DNA from: Polydactylus sextarius
Lineage: Eukaryota; Chordata; Actinopteri; Polynemidae
Assembly (NCBI GenBank): GCA_016801845.1
Contig: CM028919.1
Coordinates: forward strand, 13,639,501-13,703,500
DNA: 64,000 nucleotides
Direction of reading: 5' to 3'
Numbering within the stretch: the first letter of the stretch is position 1; each line of letters starts with the position of its first letter. Made by a program: the position numbers and the translations under genes. The notes beneath the pieces were generated by a model. The model saw only the letters and a list, made by a program, of their open reading frames with translations. It ran no database searches and was not told the DNA's origin. Below, piece by piece: positions 43,505 to 56,797 of this stretch.

Positions 43505-44412
43505 GTGAGGAGGCTGCTGAGGTTTAGCTGTGATCTGCGGGGGCTGGTTGATCTATATGGGCCAACCAGCTGCACTGCTCTCTGCAGAAATGTATGCACT
43601 TCATGTGTGAACTGTAAGTAGCATGATGGATGCGCGGACATGCTACAAACCTTTAGTAGTTTATAAGTAGTTTGCATTCTAGTATGTTAGAATTAACTAT
43701 AAAATACCCATACAATAAAATATCTAAGGCTACATTGCCACTTCTAGACCTTTATATCACTTTATGAAATACTCTTCTGCAGGAACACCCTGTTCACACT
43801 GAGGTTTCATAACCAGAAGCTGCTCTTTACAATCCCAGTGTCACCTGTTGGCCACTGAGCAGCTCGTCTGAAGCTATTAGGGTTTGAGGGTCTTCGTAAA
43901 GGGCACCACAGTGGTGTAATGAGACAGTAATGAGGAAGGGGGAAGTGCTTTTCTTTCATTTTACCTGCCGATTTATTCAGTCAGTCTGGGGGATTGGACC
44001 ACTGACCTCAGAGTTACTAGCCACCTTGGCAAAAATGATGAATTGTTAATTGAAAAGTTGTTATTAAAATGATAAGTTTATCACTTTGAATTTATCTTGT
44101 TGATTTGAGTTATACTTTTTTATTTAAATTGAATGGTTTAATTTCATTCTGGTCTACGTGGACCTCAATGCTGGCACTCTATAAAATGGTTTTATTGAAC
44201 AAATAATATGTGGGTTAATGAATAATGAAAAATAATTATTAGCTGCTAATCTAAAATGGACCTGTTGATGCTTTATTTACCTCTGACTATGTCACAAAGA
44301 ATTGCAACATCACATCCTGTGGCAGTTGTGATCTCATATTCTCTTTCTTCAGATTTATTTATTAATAACTTGTCATCATATATGCCTGAACATCTTTTCC
44401 TTTATGCTGCAG
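43505..44412 (+). other. dph6: dph6 intron 2 (908 bp), possible degenerate repeat inside
   Basis: This is a GT-AG intron in phase 1 with acceptor TTTATGCTGCAG. Its middle (about 43770-44035) includes GGGGGATTGGACCACTGACC near 43989, which loosely resembles an antisense tRNA-type B box, and GAGGAAGGGGGAAGTGCTT near 43932. It may be an old SINE-like repeat, but this is a weak call. The rest is AT-rich. Confidence 0.75.
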
Positions 44413-44597
44413 ATGAGTTGGACAGTTACATGTACCAGACAGTTGGCCACCAGGCCATAGACTTATATGCTGAAGCCATGGATCTGCCTCTGTACAGACG
44501 GACCATTCAAGGCTCCAGTCTGGACACCAGCAGAAACTACAGTGAGACGAAGGGGGATGAGGTGGAGGACTTGTATGAGCTTCTGCAACTTGTCAAG
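44413..44597 (+). CDS. dph6: dph6 coding exon 3
   Basis: This 185-base exon encodes residues 39-100. The first base of codon 39 comes from exon 2 (G + AT = Asp). The exon begins DELDSYMYQTVGHQAIDLYA and continues with a stretch containing LPLYRRTI and SLDTS, ending in GDEVEDLYELLQLVK. DELDSYMYQTVGH and GDEVEDLYELL are hallmark conserved segments of Dph6 proteins and belong to the catalytic ATP pyrophosphatase-like domain. The donor is AAG|GTAGGT and the phase after this exon is 0. An open frame extends on both sides of the exon (44256-44639), but the extra codons are intronic and not family-like. Confidence 0.97.
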
Positions 44598-45386
44598 GTA
44601 GGTTTCACCATTAATGAGAAATACAGGAAAGCTTTTTGACATTGACAAACAGATGACTAATGTTATTTGTATGTTACACACTGAAGAAACAAAGCAGCAT
44701 GGGTATCTGGCTGGTGTTCTTGATCTCGCCACCAGTATTTATTGTACTTAAGCCATGGTGCACTGTGATGAGGAATGTTTCTTACTGTCAAAATAAAAAG
44801 TTAATATAAAAAACAGACCCATCAAAACGTATCTCTTAACCTACTATATCTCTTCAACCATCATTTGTTTACTTGGTTCTTTGCCATTTTATCTTTAGAG
44901 GAAACAGCACAGTCACGCTGAGTGATGGATCTCTAAATTATGTCACAACAAAAAAATTCTGTTTCAGTAAGAAAAAACATAATACATAAAAAATTTTGAA
45001 ACTGTAACATACTCCTGCATTTTACTCCTACACACTATATTTAACTATATTATAAAACAGCTATGTTTTACATTATTTTATGTGTATTTTCTATAAATAA
45101 ATTTAATTTTGTGTCTGTGTGCATGTTAAGGAAGGAATTTTTAAAAACAACATAGGCACCCGAACGTTATGTCACATATAAAATCAATCACAGATGCATA
45201 TACATTCATATCTGTATACATAAAAATGTACAGGAGTTGCAGGAAGGCAAGTGATTGTACTAAGACTCTCAGAAAATCCAAAGAAATTTAACAAATTACA
45301 TTAAATAATGAAGCATGTGACCATAAATATCAAATTTTAATTTTACATTATGAAGAAGCATTAGAGGCTATTAATGAAGTTGAGAA

Positions 45387-45440
45387 TTTTATTTTATTTT
45401 ATTTTAATTTTATTATTTTTATTTTTTTTAATTTTATTCG
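45387..45440. repeat. (TTTTA)n microsatellite, imperfect
   Basis: These are TTTTA/TTTTAA units within dph6 intron 3. A similar tract occurs in intron 5 at 61514-61548. Confidence 0.85.
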
Positions 45441-46519
45441 GAATATTGTTTTAACAGCCAATAATTACACGGATTCACTTTAGTAATGCTCCACTGAGCG
45501 TTGACAAAAGTAGCCATCATTTTGACTCCTGGCCACCACTGACATATGCTTCACTGCATTTTAGTGAACAAGCTCTCAGAGCACTACTAAACTTCTCATC
45601 TCGGCTAAGGTTCATGACATATGTCACACTGTTGAGATGTTTTACAAGTCATTCTCCATGGATTCAGAGTCACTTAGTAGCCCATCAACACTGTCTCAAA
45701 GAGGCTGTACTTGTCTAGCTTCATCTGATCTGCTGTACACTAACAGTCCTTAACACACATTTTAAAGTACAACCAAGTAACTTGGGAGATTAGGGAGCCA
45801 TGTTAAGTGCTTTTATTTTGCCTTATTTATTGTGTCTCCATTCCACTTTTAAAAGTGCAGTAAGTTCTCTTTTTGCTTTACTCTGGGAAAATGGTGTGCT
45901 CGTTGTATCATTTTATCAAAGTTTTTGTGTGAAGTGAGGTGAAATGAGATGCCCTTCAACAACTGGCTTCACAGGAAAAATTCTATTTTTTTTTTTTGTC
46001 TCACATGACAGGGGATCAGATGCAAAAATTAATCACCAAATTAATATTTCATCAAATACCACTTTTGGTTGGACACAGAGAAAATATTCATTTGATGGCA
46101 AATTATGTATGAGACCTCGGTGGTCCGTTGTGGTTCTGGGTGGCTGACTGACAGGTTCGAGACAACCACGTGTATGTTTAACACACCACTGGCACTGCCT
46201 GCCTACTTGACCGCCTGCAGCCATGAGGAGGCTACCTGGACACACACTTCAACAGCAGCAACATGCTCTCCCTGCTGTCAGTGTAAACAGGATGAGGGGA
46301 TTGATCCTGTGTAACACTTTCCACCCCCTCTACACCCCCACGCAACCTCTCATTTTAGCTTGCAGCATCAAACTTTAAGGGCTTCTTATGGGACAGGAGA
46401 GGAGTTTGTTGTTGAGAGGGGAGTTAGCCTCATGTGGTGTAAATGAGGGAAGTAGGGCGTCCGTGGTTCTTCCTGTAGGTCTGTATGAAGACATATTCAT
46501 CCAGAGCAGAGGGCTGCTC

Positions 46520-46547
46520 CAGGGTCCCTGCGTGTCCAGGGACCCTG
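46520..46547 (+). other. Perfect 11-bp hairpin in dph6 intron 3
   Basis: CAGGGTCCCTG (46520-46530) and its exact reverse complement CAGGGACCCTG (46537-46547) are separated by a 6-base loop, CGTGTC. The stem is GC-rich and would be stable in RNA. It is too short for a usual microRNA precursor and no longer flanking pairing is evident. It could be a chance structure or a paired binding site. Confidence 0.7.
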
Positions 46548-47292
46548 AACCCGGCTGCCTCGGGGCATTTTGTGCCCTCTGCCTGATTTTCTTTGTTGTC
46601 TTCTTTACAAATCGCCAGCTTTACACATGCAGCTACAAGAGATGCTCTTGTTTCTGCATTTCCTTGTGAGTACGCACGTTCACATTCACACAGTCCAATT
46701 TATGGTTTTGGGAGTTCTCATAACTATTCATGGTTAAATAGCAGACGTGTCTCCGGTGCGTGATGCAATATGCCATCTCTGCCTGTGGTCAGGGCTCTAA
46801 TTGCAAAGGGCTGCTAATTTCCCATTTCCAGGGCTTCTCTGGTCTGACCTCACCAGTCAGACGGGCCATAGATCATGGCAGTTGGACTCCCATGGGGCCC
46901 TCGCAGGCTCGCAGACCTCCAGTCGTCTCCCCGTTTACCCCTCTCACCGTCATCACAGACCTTCACCGTAAACAACAGGCTTCCTCTCTTTCTCACTGAG
47001 TGATGTCAACCATAAGAATACGACTTTCTTCTCTCAGATTTCAAGTTACTGCTCTCTGTAGTTGTTTTTTCCTCGTATTCTCACTAATTGCTAGGTTTAC
47101 TAACTTGTAGAATTTGTTCCACATTGTGAAGTGTAATAAACTTGTGGAAATCTGTGAATTTTCTGTATTTAGAAACTCCAACAAATTTGTCACAGCAGCT
47201 CAAATATATTCTCATGTCATGGATTATAGTCACTTTTAGTTATGCTCATTATACATGTTGAGTTTACGTTTTTTTTATTCATTAAAAAAATC

Positions 47293-47313
47293 TTTTTTTT
47301 TTTTTTTTTTTTT
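47293..47313. repeat. Poly(T) tract
   Basis: This is a run of 21 T residues in dph6 intron 3. It could be the tail of an antisense retro-insertion, but no element body is recognised. Confidence 0.9.
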
Positions 47314-50300
47314 ACCACCATAAAGTTTATGGTGTTGTTGATTAGTGAAGGGAGTGATAGAGGAAGAGAAAGAGAGAAAAAAAACACTTCTTTTGATAAT
47401 GAGCTGTTAAATCAGCCTCACTGAAAAAGAACAGTTGCATGAAAAAATGTGTTCTGTTTGCAAAGTGTGATATTTTGAAAGATTCTTTCTAGCAGTTTGA
47501 ATTAATTAGAAGTTACAAGATTATATTTGGCAAATGACACTTGAGCATACATGAAAGAATTTTTTTTTTCTCAGATCCGGAGTTGATGAGTTTTTGGTGG
47601 ATATTCTTCCCTCTTCCTCCTCCTCCTCCTCTTGTGCAATGCTGACAACAGGCTCGTAGCATGAGCCAACAGTGCCATCTACAGACCATTTCCAGAACCT
47701 GTTAAACCAAAGATACTCTACACTTTGGTCTCACAGAGAATGTTTGGAGTCATTCAAAAGAATCAAAGGAAGAGATCATATTCTTCAGAACCATTGTTGA
47801 TAGAGGGAAAAAACCCCAATTATAATAGGAAAAAATGAGCCATCCATCCCCTGGTAGTAGTGATAATGGCAGAATGACAATGTGGCCCTATCCTTGGCCC
47901 CTTTGCTCTCATCGCCGGCTGTGTATGGCAGTGGATCTTTGAAGTGTGTAACCTGATATACATGGAAGCCACAGCATCTCATCCTACTAGGTGCTGATCT
48001 TTGAACCCGCTCTTTGAGGGGGAGAAATAACAGTTTTGTCAGTGGCGGGAGGGAATCTCTCAATTTTGGACATTGATGGCTGTAAGGGTACATTTTCCTA
48101 GTTCTGATCATTTCTCTGTGTTTTCAATCAGGCTTTTGAGGGAAGCTAGAAAATATAAATATGATCGACTGTTAGATTAAAAAAGGCTGACTATGAGTTC
48201 TTCTTTGTGTGCCAGATATTTATACTCTTTTTCAAAAAAGATTCCTTGCTTCCTCGTCTGCACACACTGACTGTAGGTTTTGTGTCTATACTTCATATGT
48301 GTGGTTGGTCTGCTCTCCTCTACTGTGATTTGCTCTGATGTGTGATACAGATCAGCACTGTCAGTCACCCCTGGCTGTAACGCCAGTCCCCCCGAAGGCC
48401 TGCAAAACTCCTCATATTAGTCATATCACATCCCTCAAGTCCTTTATCCTTCTCTCTGTGCTCTGTGACCTGACACAGTGGCTCTTTATGCCCCGTGACC
48501 CTGCCTGTGTGTGCGGGGGGCGTTCATGCTTCTATGTTCAAGGTCAGGTCAAATGAGGCCTCGGTTACATGATAACAGGTCTATCTCAGTTCTCCTTATG
48601 CACCTCTGCTATTCTTTTTGCCCCATTTTTTTCATTGTTTCAGCACACTTGGAAAAAGAGCTCTCACTGCTTTCATCTTCTCTGTCTACCAAACCCACTG
48701 TACATTACTGTTTTCAGGATGTTTTTTAGTAGATGATTTGGAACATGTACACTATGAATGGTGGTGAGTTTTAGAAAGATGCAAATATAATTTAAGTCAC
48801 TCAATGTAGCGAAGATACTATATAAAAAGATAGTGATTCCATTACAGCAACTCTATAACCTTTGAGCTGATGAATAAAGACAAAGACATTTAAGCTCATT
48901 AGAGTGATGAGGAACAATAGATGATATCTATGCACACGTTACTTCCTGCCAGCTCTAATTAGCAACACTGTGACATCTCTGTCATACTCAGACCTAGTTC
49001 TGAGAAAGATGGAAATGTTACTTTCAAATCTAATTTCCTATCCTGTAATGCTTTCGACTTTTTAGAAACAGTTTTTTTTTCATAGCTGATCCTGAGGGTC
49101 AGTTAACATCCAAATTCCAATCTCCTTTTTCTTTTTCTTATACTTACTCTTTTTCTTATCAAGTCAGTATTTGTTTTTTCTGGAGATGTCTGTGAAAAGT
49201 CTTGGAGAAACTCACTTAGACCTTTGGCCTTTTTTAGACGAGACATTCCGTTCCTTTGGTGTCTGTTAAAACACCTTGTTTTTAGTGAGATAATTCTTCT
49301 TAAATGTACATCCCCCCCATTCCCTGTTTCTCTTGACCTTTATTACACACACATACACATAAACACACACTCCCCCTCTCATCCTTAGTCTCAACGGCTG
49401 CTCCATTATCGACATCAGCAGACATCAGTGGGGCCCTGTGAGATCTGTCCACAAGTCCAAACACTCCTTTTCATTCATCCCTCTGCCTCTCTCCTTCTGT
49501 CTTTCTTCTAACTGGTATCTTCGTCTCCATTGCATTGTCCTCACACTTTCATCCGGACCCTTCAGAAGCGTGGCACTGCGTTGCTCAGAGTGCCCTGATG
49601 GAGGTGTATCCTGCTGCGAGGGAAAGGAGGGAGGAGGACCGAGGGAGACGAGAAAGAAGGGAGGAGGACGGCTGGCTGGCTGGCTGGCAGGCGGAGGAAT
49701 CTCCAGTTGAACCAGGAGTTCTGTGGTATTGATTAGGGAGCTGAGGTGTTGTGAGACAAGTCGTTGAGGAGGGGTGTGAACTATGAAATGGGGGAAGGGA
49801 GGGGGGGGTCCAAAATCAAACGCACAGCCTTCTCTGATTACCAGCATGGTGCCGCATTAGGCTTACATTGGGGGCTCAACAGGAAAATGGATTTCTTTAA
49901 AAAGCTGCTTAATACATAAATCATGACCTCTGGGGTCACAGCGAAGGTTTAGGAGATCTGATCAATAACAAAGCTAATGCAAGCTTGTTGTAGCTGGTTT
50001 GTGGTGCAGAGAGACCTCTAAATGGTGTTACTGTGAGTAGCTTACAAGCAATTTACTACCGGTGGATAATCACTTTCTGAAAAAGTTTGTTTTATCACAT
50101 TTTCAGCGTGACTGCGTGACTGCCTCACTTAACTACATATTTCAGCATGAGCTCGTATAGATTCCTTCCAAACAGCTGTCTCTCTGTCGCCTCTGTATGT
50201 GATAGCCATTGTTATCTCTTCCTTTGGTCTGAGTCTGCGTGTATTTATGTTGGTCGACACAGTGGCAGTGGGGTTGAGATTGCAGGCTTGTTTTGCACAT

Positions 50301-51089
50301 GAGGAAGGATAGCATTAGCGCTGAGATAATGGCGCTGTGTATTGTTCGCTGGCCGTGTGGAAGTGGTGGGACAGGATCTATTAGATGCAGGCCCATTTCC
50401 CTCCAACTGACTCTAACAGTCCCCACAAACATTAGATAAAGAGCCTAGCCTCAAGCCTTTGTAATTTGTTTGTATTTTTCTGCTTAATGTACTTTGCTCA
50501 ATCTTGTTTAGCGATGATGGAAGCTGATAGCCTTATCTCGCCTTGCCAAGGGCATGAGCCACTACCACTGCTTGGTTGAGCATTGTTCCAATGAAGAACG
50601 TGGATATATTTATAGTATTATTTTTCTGGTTTTATTTTGATGTTGGATGATCTGCATACACATCTAGATGCTGTTTGCATTTGTGCGACTGGTTAATATG
50701 TTGTATCATGATGTAAATAAACCTTTATGGAAATTGTATTGTTGTAACTTATGTGATAATTTGTAGTTCTGGCAGACCCATTGTGATTTTGTTTCTCATT
50801 TTCGTCGTTATGCATTTCAGCATTTATTTTTTCTTCAAAATGCGCTTGGATTTCCTTTTCAAAACAACCACTACTTTTGATCTTCAGAGATCAATTTTTA
50901 CATGTTCACGTCACCCTCTGTGAAAATTTATTTTTTCAGTCCACTTCCATCTTTTTTTTCCCTTTTTTTTTAAAGTCACATTCCAAGTTAATCTGAAAAT
51001 GTGCAGTTACATTTACTGCTTCCATGTGTAACTCACTTCTCCATTTGGATTCTAGCCAGGTAATTTTACTTTGCAGCCATGTAAATGTG

Positions 51090-51165
51090 TGAAGGACGAT
51101 CCAGCCATTTAAGGACTTTAAGACTTTCAATAAAACTTTTGAAACTCACCAGTATCAACAGCTAG
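51090..51165 (+). repeat. Possible fragment of the same repeat family as 27.65-28.20 kb
   Basis: The words GCCATTTAAGGACTTTAAGA (51105-51124) and CAATAAAACTTTTGAAACTCACCAG (51128-51152) resemble, with many differences, the end of the fish repeat noted at 28116-28165. It is short and diverged, so this is a weak assignment that needs a repeat-library search. Confidence 0.3.
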
Positions 51166-51434
51166 TCAGACCCAGCACTGTCAGTCCCAGAACAGACAGC
51201 TGAGCAATAGTGCTAAGTCTTTCAACTCCCTGCCATTCATCTGCTCCAAAATTAAGAGGTCTTTTATGTTTTGTTTTGTGAACCATTCCCCACAAGAAAT
51301 ATTTGTGGCAGGCCCCATCACCTCCCGCAGCTAAAGTCATAACCAGCCGTAGAAAAACACTGTCTGGAGCCTGGAGAGTGGGTTAAACCAGCACCACTGC
51401 TATATTTTCTTCTAGTCTCTCTCAAGGGAGTGAA

Positions 51435-51460
51435 GGGAGGGGGGACTGGGAGAGGGGGGG
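51435..51460 (+). other. Canonical G-quadruplex motif in dph6 intron 3
   Basis: G runs at 51435-51437, 51439-51444, 51448-51450 and 51454-51460 are separated by loops of 1, 3 and 3 bases. It lies on the coding strand of dph6, so it would also be present in the primary transcript. Confidence 0.82.
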
Positions 51461-54400
51461 CATGATGTCTGTTGGAGCTATGGAGGATAGAGGACAGGAG
51501 AGCCACGATGCCAAGAGCCTGGAACCTGACCTCACCAGAAAAACATTTACATTTTGGTGTGTGTCTGTGTGCGTGCGTTTGTAGGCCACTGCACGACTGT
51601 GTGTACATGGATGTTAGCTCATGTGCGCACATACACCCAGTGGACTAGGTGGTTGTTACGGACCATGAAAAGCAACTGACATAGTTTACCTCTCTGTGGC
51701 ATGAGGCTCTTTCTTTGATTTGGTCCTTTTCGCTTTTTTGGAAGCAGTTTCCTGTCTCAGACGCTCAAACACTCTTACCTAAGCCAAGAGGGAATGTTGT
51801 TGTGACAGAGCTGGGATTATGACTTTGTTTTATGCTTTACAGAAAAGTCTTGCTGATGCTTATTTATTGGAACACCTTATCCTTTTAATGGCGAGAGGCG
51901 AGACCTTGAATGTTTGGAGGAAGTTACATGATTTCCTGTCATCCAGAAAATCCCAAAACAGTCAATCATCTGGGAGTCAAAGCACAGTGATAATTTGTTT
52001 AATGTCGAAACAACCATTAAAATACTGCATTTTTAAGACACTTTAACTCGCTTGAATTGCAAGTATTCATGGACATACAGTACATCGATAAATGACCTTA
52101 TGTCTTCATGCTGTTTCCCAGCATTTAGTTTTCCATGCATGTTGATATGGAAAGCCTCCTTGTCCTTGGCCTGCTGAAACTAGGGCTTTGTGCTTGCTTT
52201 GGCCAAGGCCCTCTCCCTCCCTGCCTGACGACTGGCTGGGTCTGTGTTTACGTAACCATATATATCTGAGAGGAAACTCGTGAAACGTTAATCTCTCTAC
52301 TTTTTAACCCTGATGAATTTCTACATTTTCCAGCTGTGCGGCATGGCATATTTATGCTCAGGCTCTATCGCTGAAAACAGCTCTGTGTCATTTTAAATGA
52401 ATCACTATCCAAGACTAAAGTGTGTGTGCGTGTGTGTTTATGTGTGTGTAAACTTCAGGCTAGAAAACTGTACAAATATAAGCTTGACCACGAAAAACTG
52501 CACCAGTGCCTTTGTGGATAAAAATCTGCAGCTTCTTTTTCATTCCTCTCCGGACGTGAATCAGACAACACATAAGCCCGTCACTTGTCGCATTTCTGTG
52601 GGTTGATGAGCCTCATTCACTCATCGCCTTGATGAGACAATGTCCCATGTCATATCCTCTGTCGGCTGGTCACACCTGCATCGTGGTCTCAGCGGAGGAC
52701 AATCCTTTCCCCTATTCTGCTTCCTCCCTGCCCTTCTTGTAGCTCTGACCTGCGTCGTCTGTGGAACCAGTCTGTGCATTTAGTTTTATGAGCAGCTGGC
52801 TTTGTGAGTAGTTTGTTTTCTTTATTCCACCACTCTGTATGGTTGAAGACTGACACGTGGTGAGTCATCTCGCCTGCCCATCCACATGCACAAAGGAAGA
52901 GCATGTCTTTCAACAGCTGCTTCAAACAGACATCCCCAACAATTTACCAAGGGGAATGTCTATGAAAGCCTTTTAGAACAAGGTTTTGGCTGATGTTTGT
53001 TTTACAAAGACACTCACTAAGCCTGCATGTCCATTTGTTTCTTTATTTTGATGGATCAGACATTGTACATGGTGTTTTAGACTCAGTGTATATATAAGCA
53101 GCATATAATCTTGTAAGCAATGGGTGTAACTTATAACATTATAATTTGACTTTATACCCCATGCACACCTCTTACACATCCTCCAATCACTCCAACCAAC
53201 TCTGGGAGTCACCTTGGAGTATACCTGTCTGTAGAGAATGATAATGAGAATGCTGATTTAAAACAAATAAGTAGTGTCTCCTCCTACTAAGCTCACACTA
53301 AGCTTCCTGTCAGTTTGGCATGTCTGAGTTGTCAAGACAGCCCAAACACGCCCCAGGACTATGTCCACATTACATTAAACACAATCACTTGACCCTAGCT
53401 GGCCCTATCCCCTGTACCACATCTACTTGAGCTGCTACAACAAGGTCCAACCCCCTCACCATGTTCCCACTATGTAGAGAAGCACACTACACTGCTGAGA
53501 ACAATCCTATTACATTACAACAGGCCCAGAGCTGCTCTAATGGAGAGAACATTAAAACCATGTCGCGTCCAGTCACTTACTTGATGGATCCTGGAAGAAC
53601 GGGATGATGATGAGGAGAAATTGAGAGGAGAAGTGGTGCTGGAGAGAGGGAGGAAGGGGCTGTGGGGTTAGAAGTGGTGTCAATATGAAAATGCGGATGT
53701 GGCAATGGAGAATATGTGATGGTACCTCAATGCCCTTGAGCAAACTGTCATTCAAACCACTTCAATTAATTTCTCCACCTTGTCTCCTTCCCCTCCTCCC
53801 TGCCATCACATGCACTCATACCACGTACAGGAGGCGGTACCACAATAGAAAGTACATGTCAACAACTTTGGACTCAATAAAAAGAGGATTTTTGTCATGG
53901 AAATATGTGGCCTTGTGTCTGTAACAGTCAAGATCTGCCAGCTCTGGCTCTCTAGTTGTCAGAAAAGGCTGAAGCAGGCATTTTGGAAACCCACCATTTT
54001 GCAGAATGGTGCTTTGTATTGTTAGGGTGTATAATTAAGATCTCATTGTGACAGCCATTGAGAGAGAGCTAATGAGGGTTCTGATGTATTCCATATGAAT
54101 ATGAATATTGAATTTTTAATATTTTATGGTTTTCTAATTGCCTTGAATGCTGTTAATGGCTTTGACTGTTGAATATTAGCCAGAATGTGTGGCATGCGTA
54201 AGTACGTTTTGAGGCTGAGAGCTGATAAAATTGCTGCATTCTCAGGCCGTATTCTTTACTTTATGATTGTCATGTTTTGTATGTATCTTTGGGGCAGATA
54301 CATATCTTGACTGAGGGCATGTCTGTGACTGTGAATACATTTGAACCACTGTTTTATTCCCTTACTAAGATGAATGTATATATAATTACAAAGTATATCA

Positions 54401-56323
54401 CACACACTACCTTGATATAGAGTTTAATGGCCGTATCGTTTCTTTGTAGAGCATGTCTGCTGGCCTTAATCTTCCCCACAGCTGACATCTTAATAACTCA
54501 GCCCTCTCCATCCATTTCCACGGGAGACATCCGGATGTGGGGGAAGGATTAGTTTAATGAATTTGACAATTAGTAACAGAAGTTAATGACTGCATGGGGC
54601 TAAGTACCCTGATGGACATGGCTGGGGGGACTGAGGGCTTCCATTGCTCTGGGCCATAGATCCTCATTAATAGCTTTTCTGCCTGCCGGAGAGGACCGGG
54701 GAAGCCAGGGCAGTTCTTTGTTTAGTCTGCTTCTGATGGGGCTGCAAGGGAGTTGCACTGTTGCAAAACGCCACGCCAGAATTAGCCCCGCTCTGGGTGC
54801 TCAGGGCCTCAGGTCCTGGATCAGGTGAAGCTTTCTTTAATGAACTTGGGTCATTAAATGTTGAAAAAAAGCAAAGTGACACAGAGTCGGGGAAGGGAGG
54901 GAGCTCTTCCTTCGGATCTTGTGCCAACAGTCATGAAGAAAGAAAAGTGGTTTGCGGGTCACAGGAGTCCCGATGACCTCTGCATTGATTTATCATTACG
55001 TTAGCTTCTTACCCAGATCTCGCCTTTAATGTAGTCAAAACATCGTTTAGCCAGATAGCTCTCATAAAGATTTTATTATTATTTATTATTAGACTGAGCT
55101 TCATGAGCTACCTTGTCGCTTTGTCAGGTATTCCTACTATAAACCATTTTGATAAATTTTTCAGCTACCATAAAATCAAAGTTTGTATTTTTATGGCATC
55201 ATGAATACACATGGAACAATTCCCATAATATCCTTCAATTTAGATTTATGCATAGGCTACATATACCTCTGCTTCACAATAATTTACCCTACCTTTTCCA
55301 CAGCAGATGAGAAAGTATGTCTAGAATTTGTAAAATCACATCCAGAGCAGCATTAGCTGCCCCCTCATTCCTGTCTGTCTCCTGGTGATAGCTATAATAG
55401 CGACAAAAACAGAACTGCGTCCAAAAATAATCATTTTCCAAAGCGATTTGCCAAAAGGTCTCGTAGCTTTAGTCTCAATTGAAAACAAGAGGATGTGTGA
55501 GAAATTTGTCTTGTGTTATCATTAGCGAAGACTATGCCCGGGTATTATAAAGCTGCATTCTGTCATGTATGGAGAGTCAGTGAAAAAGAGAAGCCATTTA
55601 ATTGGTCCAGACTGAATCGAACCTTACACACCCAAGCACCTACATCAGTCTGGCTTCAGAGAGGAAGGAGACAGAGGGAGACAGTGAGACAAAAACACAA
55701 GAGGAGGATGTTTTTGCTGTTGCTCTGATGCTCTCTGATTCTGTCAGGCAAAGTCTGGTCCTGTCAGGTTTAAAGCCAAGGGACCAAATTGGTGTTGATG
55801 TAGCACACTCCTCCAACACTCTCATTCCTATCTCTTTTCCTCTTTCTCTATGTCTCCCCTCATCCCACTCTTTACCTCCTAATTTGCCTCTTTAGGAAGT
55901 GACAATTATATTTAGGGAAAAGGTTATCGTTGTATTAGAATAGAGTGCAGGCCCTGAGGCTTACCTAGAATTACATGACACTGCCTGCAGCCCCCTTGGG
56001 TCTGTGCTGGGATGAAATGTTATCAGTCTGACTTAATTACTGTCACTGGGCAGTGGAATTGACAGTAATGTATATTCAAGTGCTGGACATTTTGGAGTGA
56101 TATTTAAATTTGAGTACAGGATGCTAAGTTCTTAAGATCTTTTGGTGTTTAACTTTAGGTCAAAGAGTTAAATCCTAGCTGTGTATTCATCACTGTGTGT
56201 TTAGCTTTGCCTTTATATCTCACATCCTTCGCTGCACTGTAAACACCACACACATACATGCGTGGAGCCACACACACAGAGAGCACATCCTTTATCTGAT
56301 TAGCTGGCACGCCTACATGGAGA

Positions 56324-56345
56324 TGTGTGTGTGTGTGTGTGTGTG
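56324..56345. repeat. (GT)n short microsatellite
   Basis: This is a GT run of about 22 bases followed by CGTGTG, in dph6 intron 3. Confidence 0.9.
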
Positions 56346-56775
56346 CGTGTGGCACAGTGCGTCGCAGCTCAGCGTCAGGCCCCAGGCAGGGCATGGATTT
56401 CATTTAGGAAAGTATCAAAGGTTTACACGCTGTTCGCTTTAATCAGCATGTTTATCAGGCAGAGAAAAATTGCAGGAAGGGACCAGAGGGAGAAGGAGGG
56501 GTGGGGGGTTATCTTAAGGACCAGTAGCCAGGGAAATTGATAATGGCTACAAGGTAATTTACTGGAGACTTGTGCATCCCTCCACTGCTTCTACCCTTGC
56601 CTCTCATTCTAATTACAGCCCATGTAATGTTCTAATGAATCTGCAGGTGTGTGTCTGTAGGGGAGGGGCATGGAGATGGAGAGGAGAGTTATGTGTGCAT
56701 GTATGTGGGTGAACATGCAACTCTTTCTTGCATGTGCGTGTGTTTGTTTGTGTGTGTCACTCTGGATCAAGCCTG

Positions 56776-56797
56776 TTTTTTTTTTTTTTTTTTTTTT
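56776..56797. repeat. Poly(T) tract
   Basis: This is a run of 22 T residues in dph6 intron 3, about 680 bases before exon 4. Confidence 0.92.

Noticed and set aside
43770..44035. tRNA-derived SINE in dph6 intron 2
   Set aside because: Only a loose B-box-like word is present and no clear A box or tail; kept as a remark in the intron entry and not called.
44256..44639. Treating the whole 127-codon frame as one exon starting at its own Met
   Set aside because: Only 44413-44597 is Dph6-like. A good acceptor precedes it and a good donor follows it, and the codons outside are not conserved.
46388..46669. 93-codon frame in dph6 intron 3, possible nested gene
   Set aside because: The hydrophobic segment near its end is suggestive of a membrane helix, but the frame has no homologue I know, and the perfect hairpin inside it shapes the coding sequence more than any protein constraint.
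49790..49808. G-quadruplex in intron 3
   Set aside because: Only three separate G runs; a fourth requires dividing the last eight-G run, so it is weaker than the other three motifs.
49425..49847. 140-codon minus-strand frame in intron 3
   Set aside because: Low-complexity proline- and arginine-rich translation of purine-rich DNA; a plus-strand frame overlaps it equally well.
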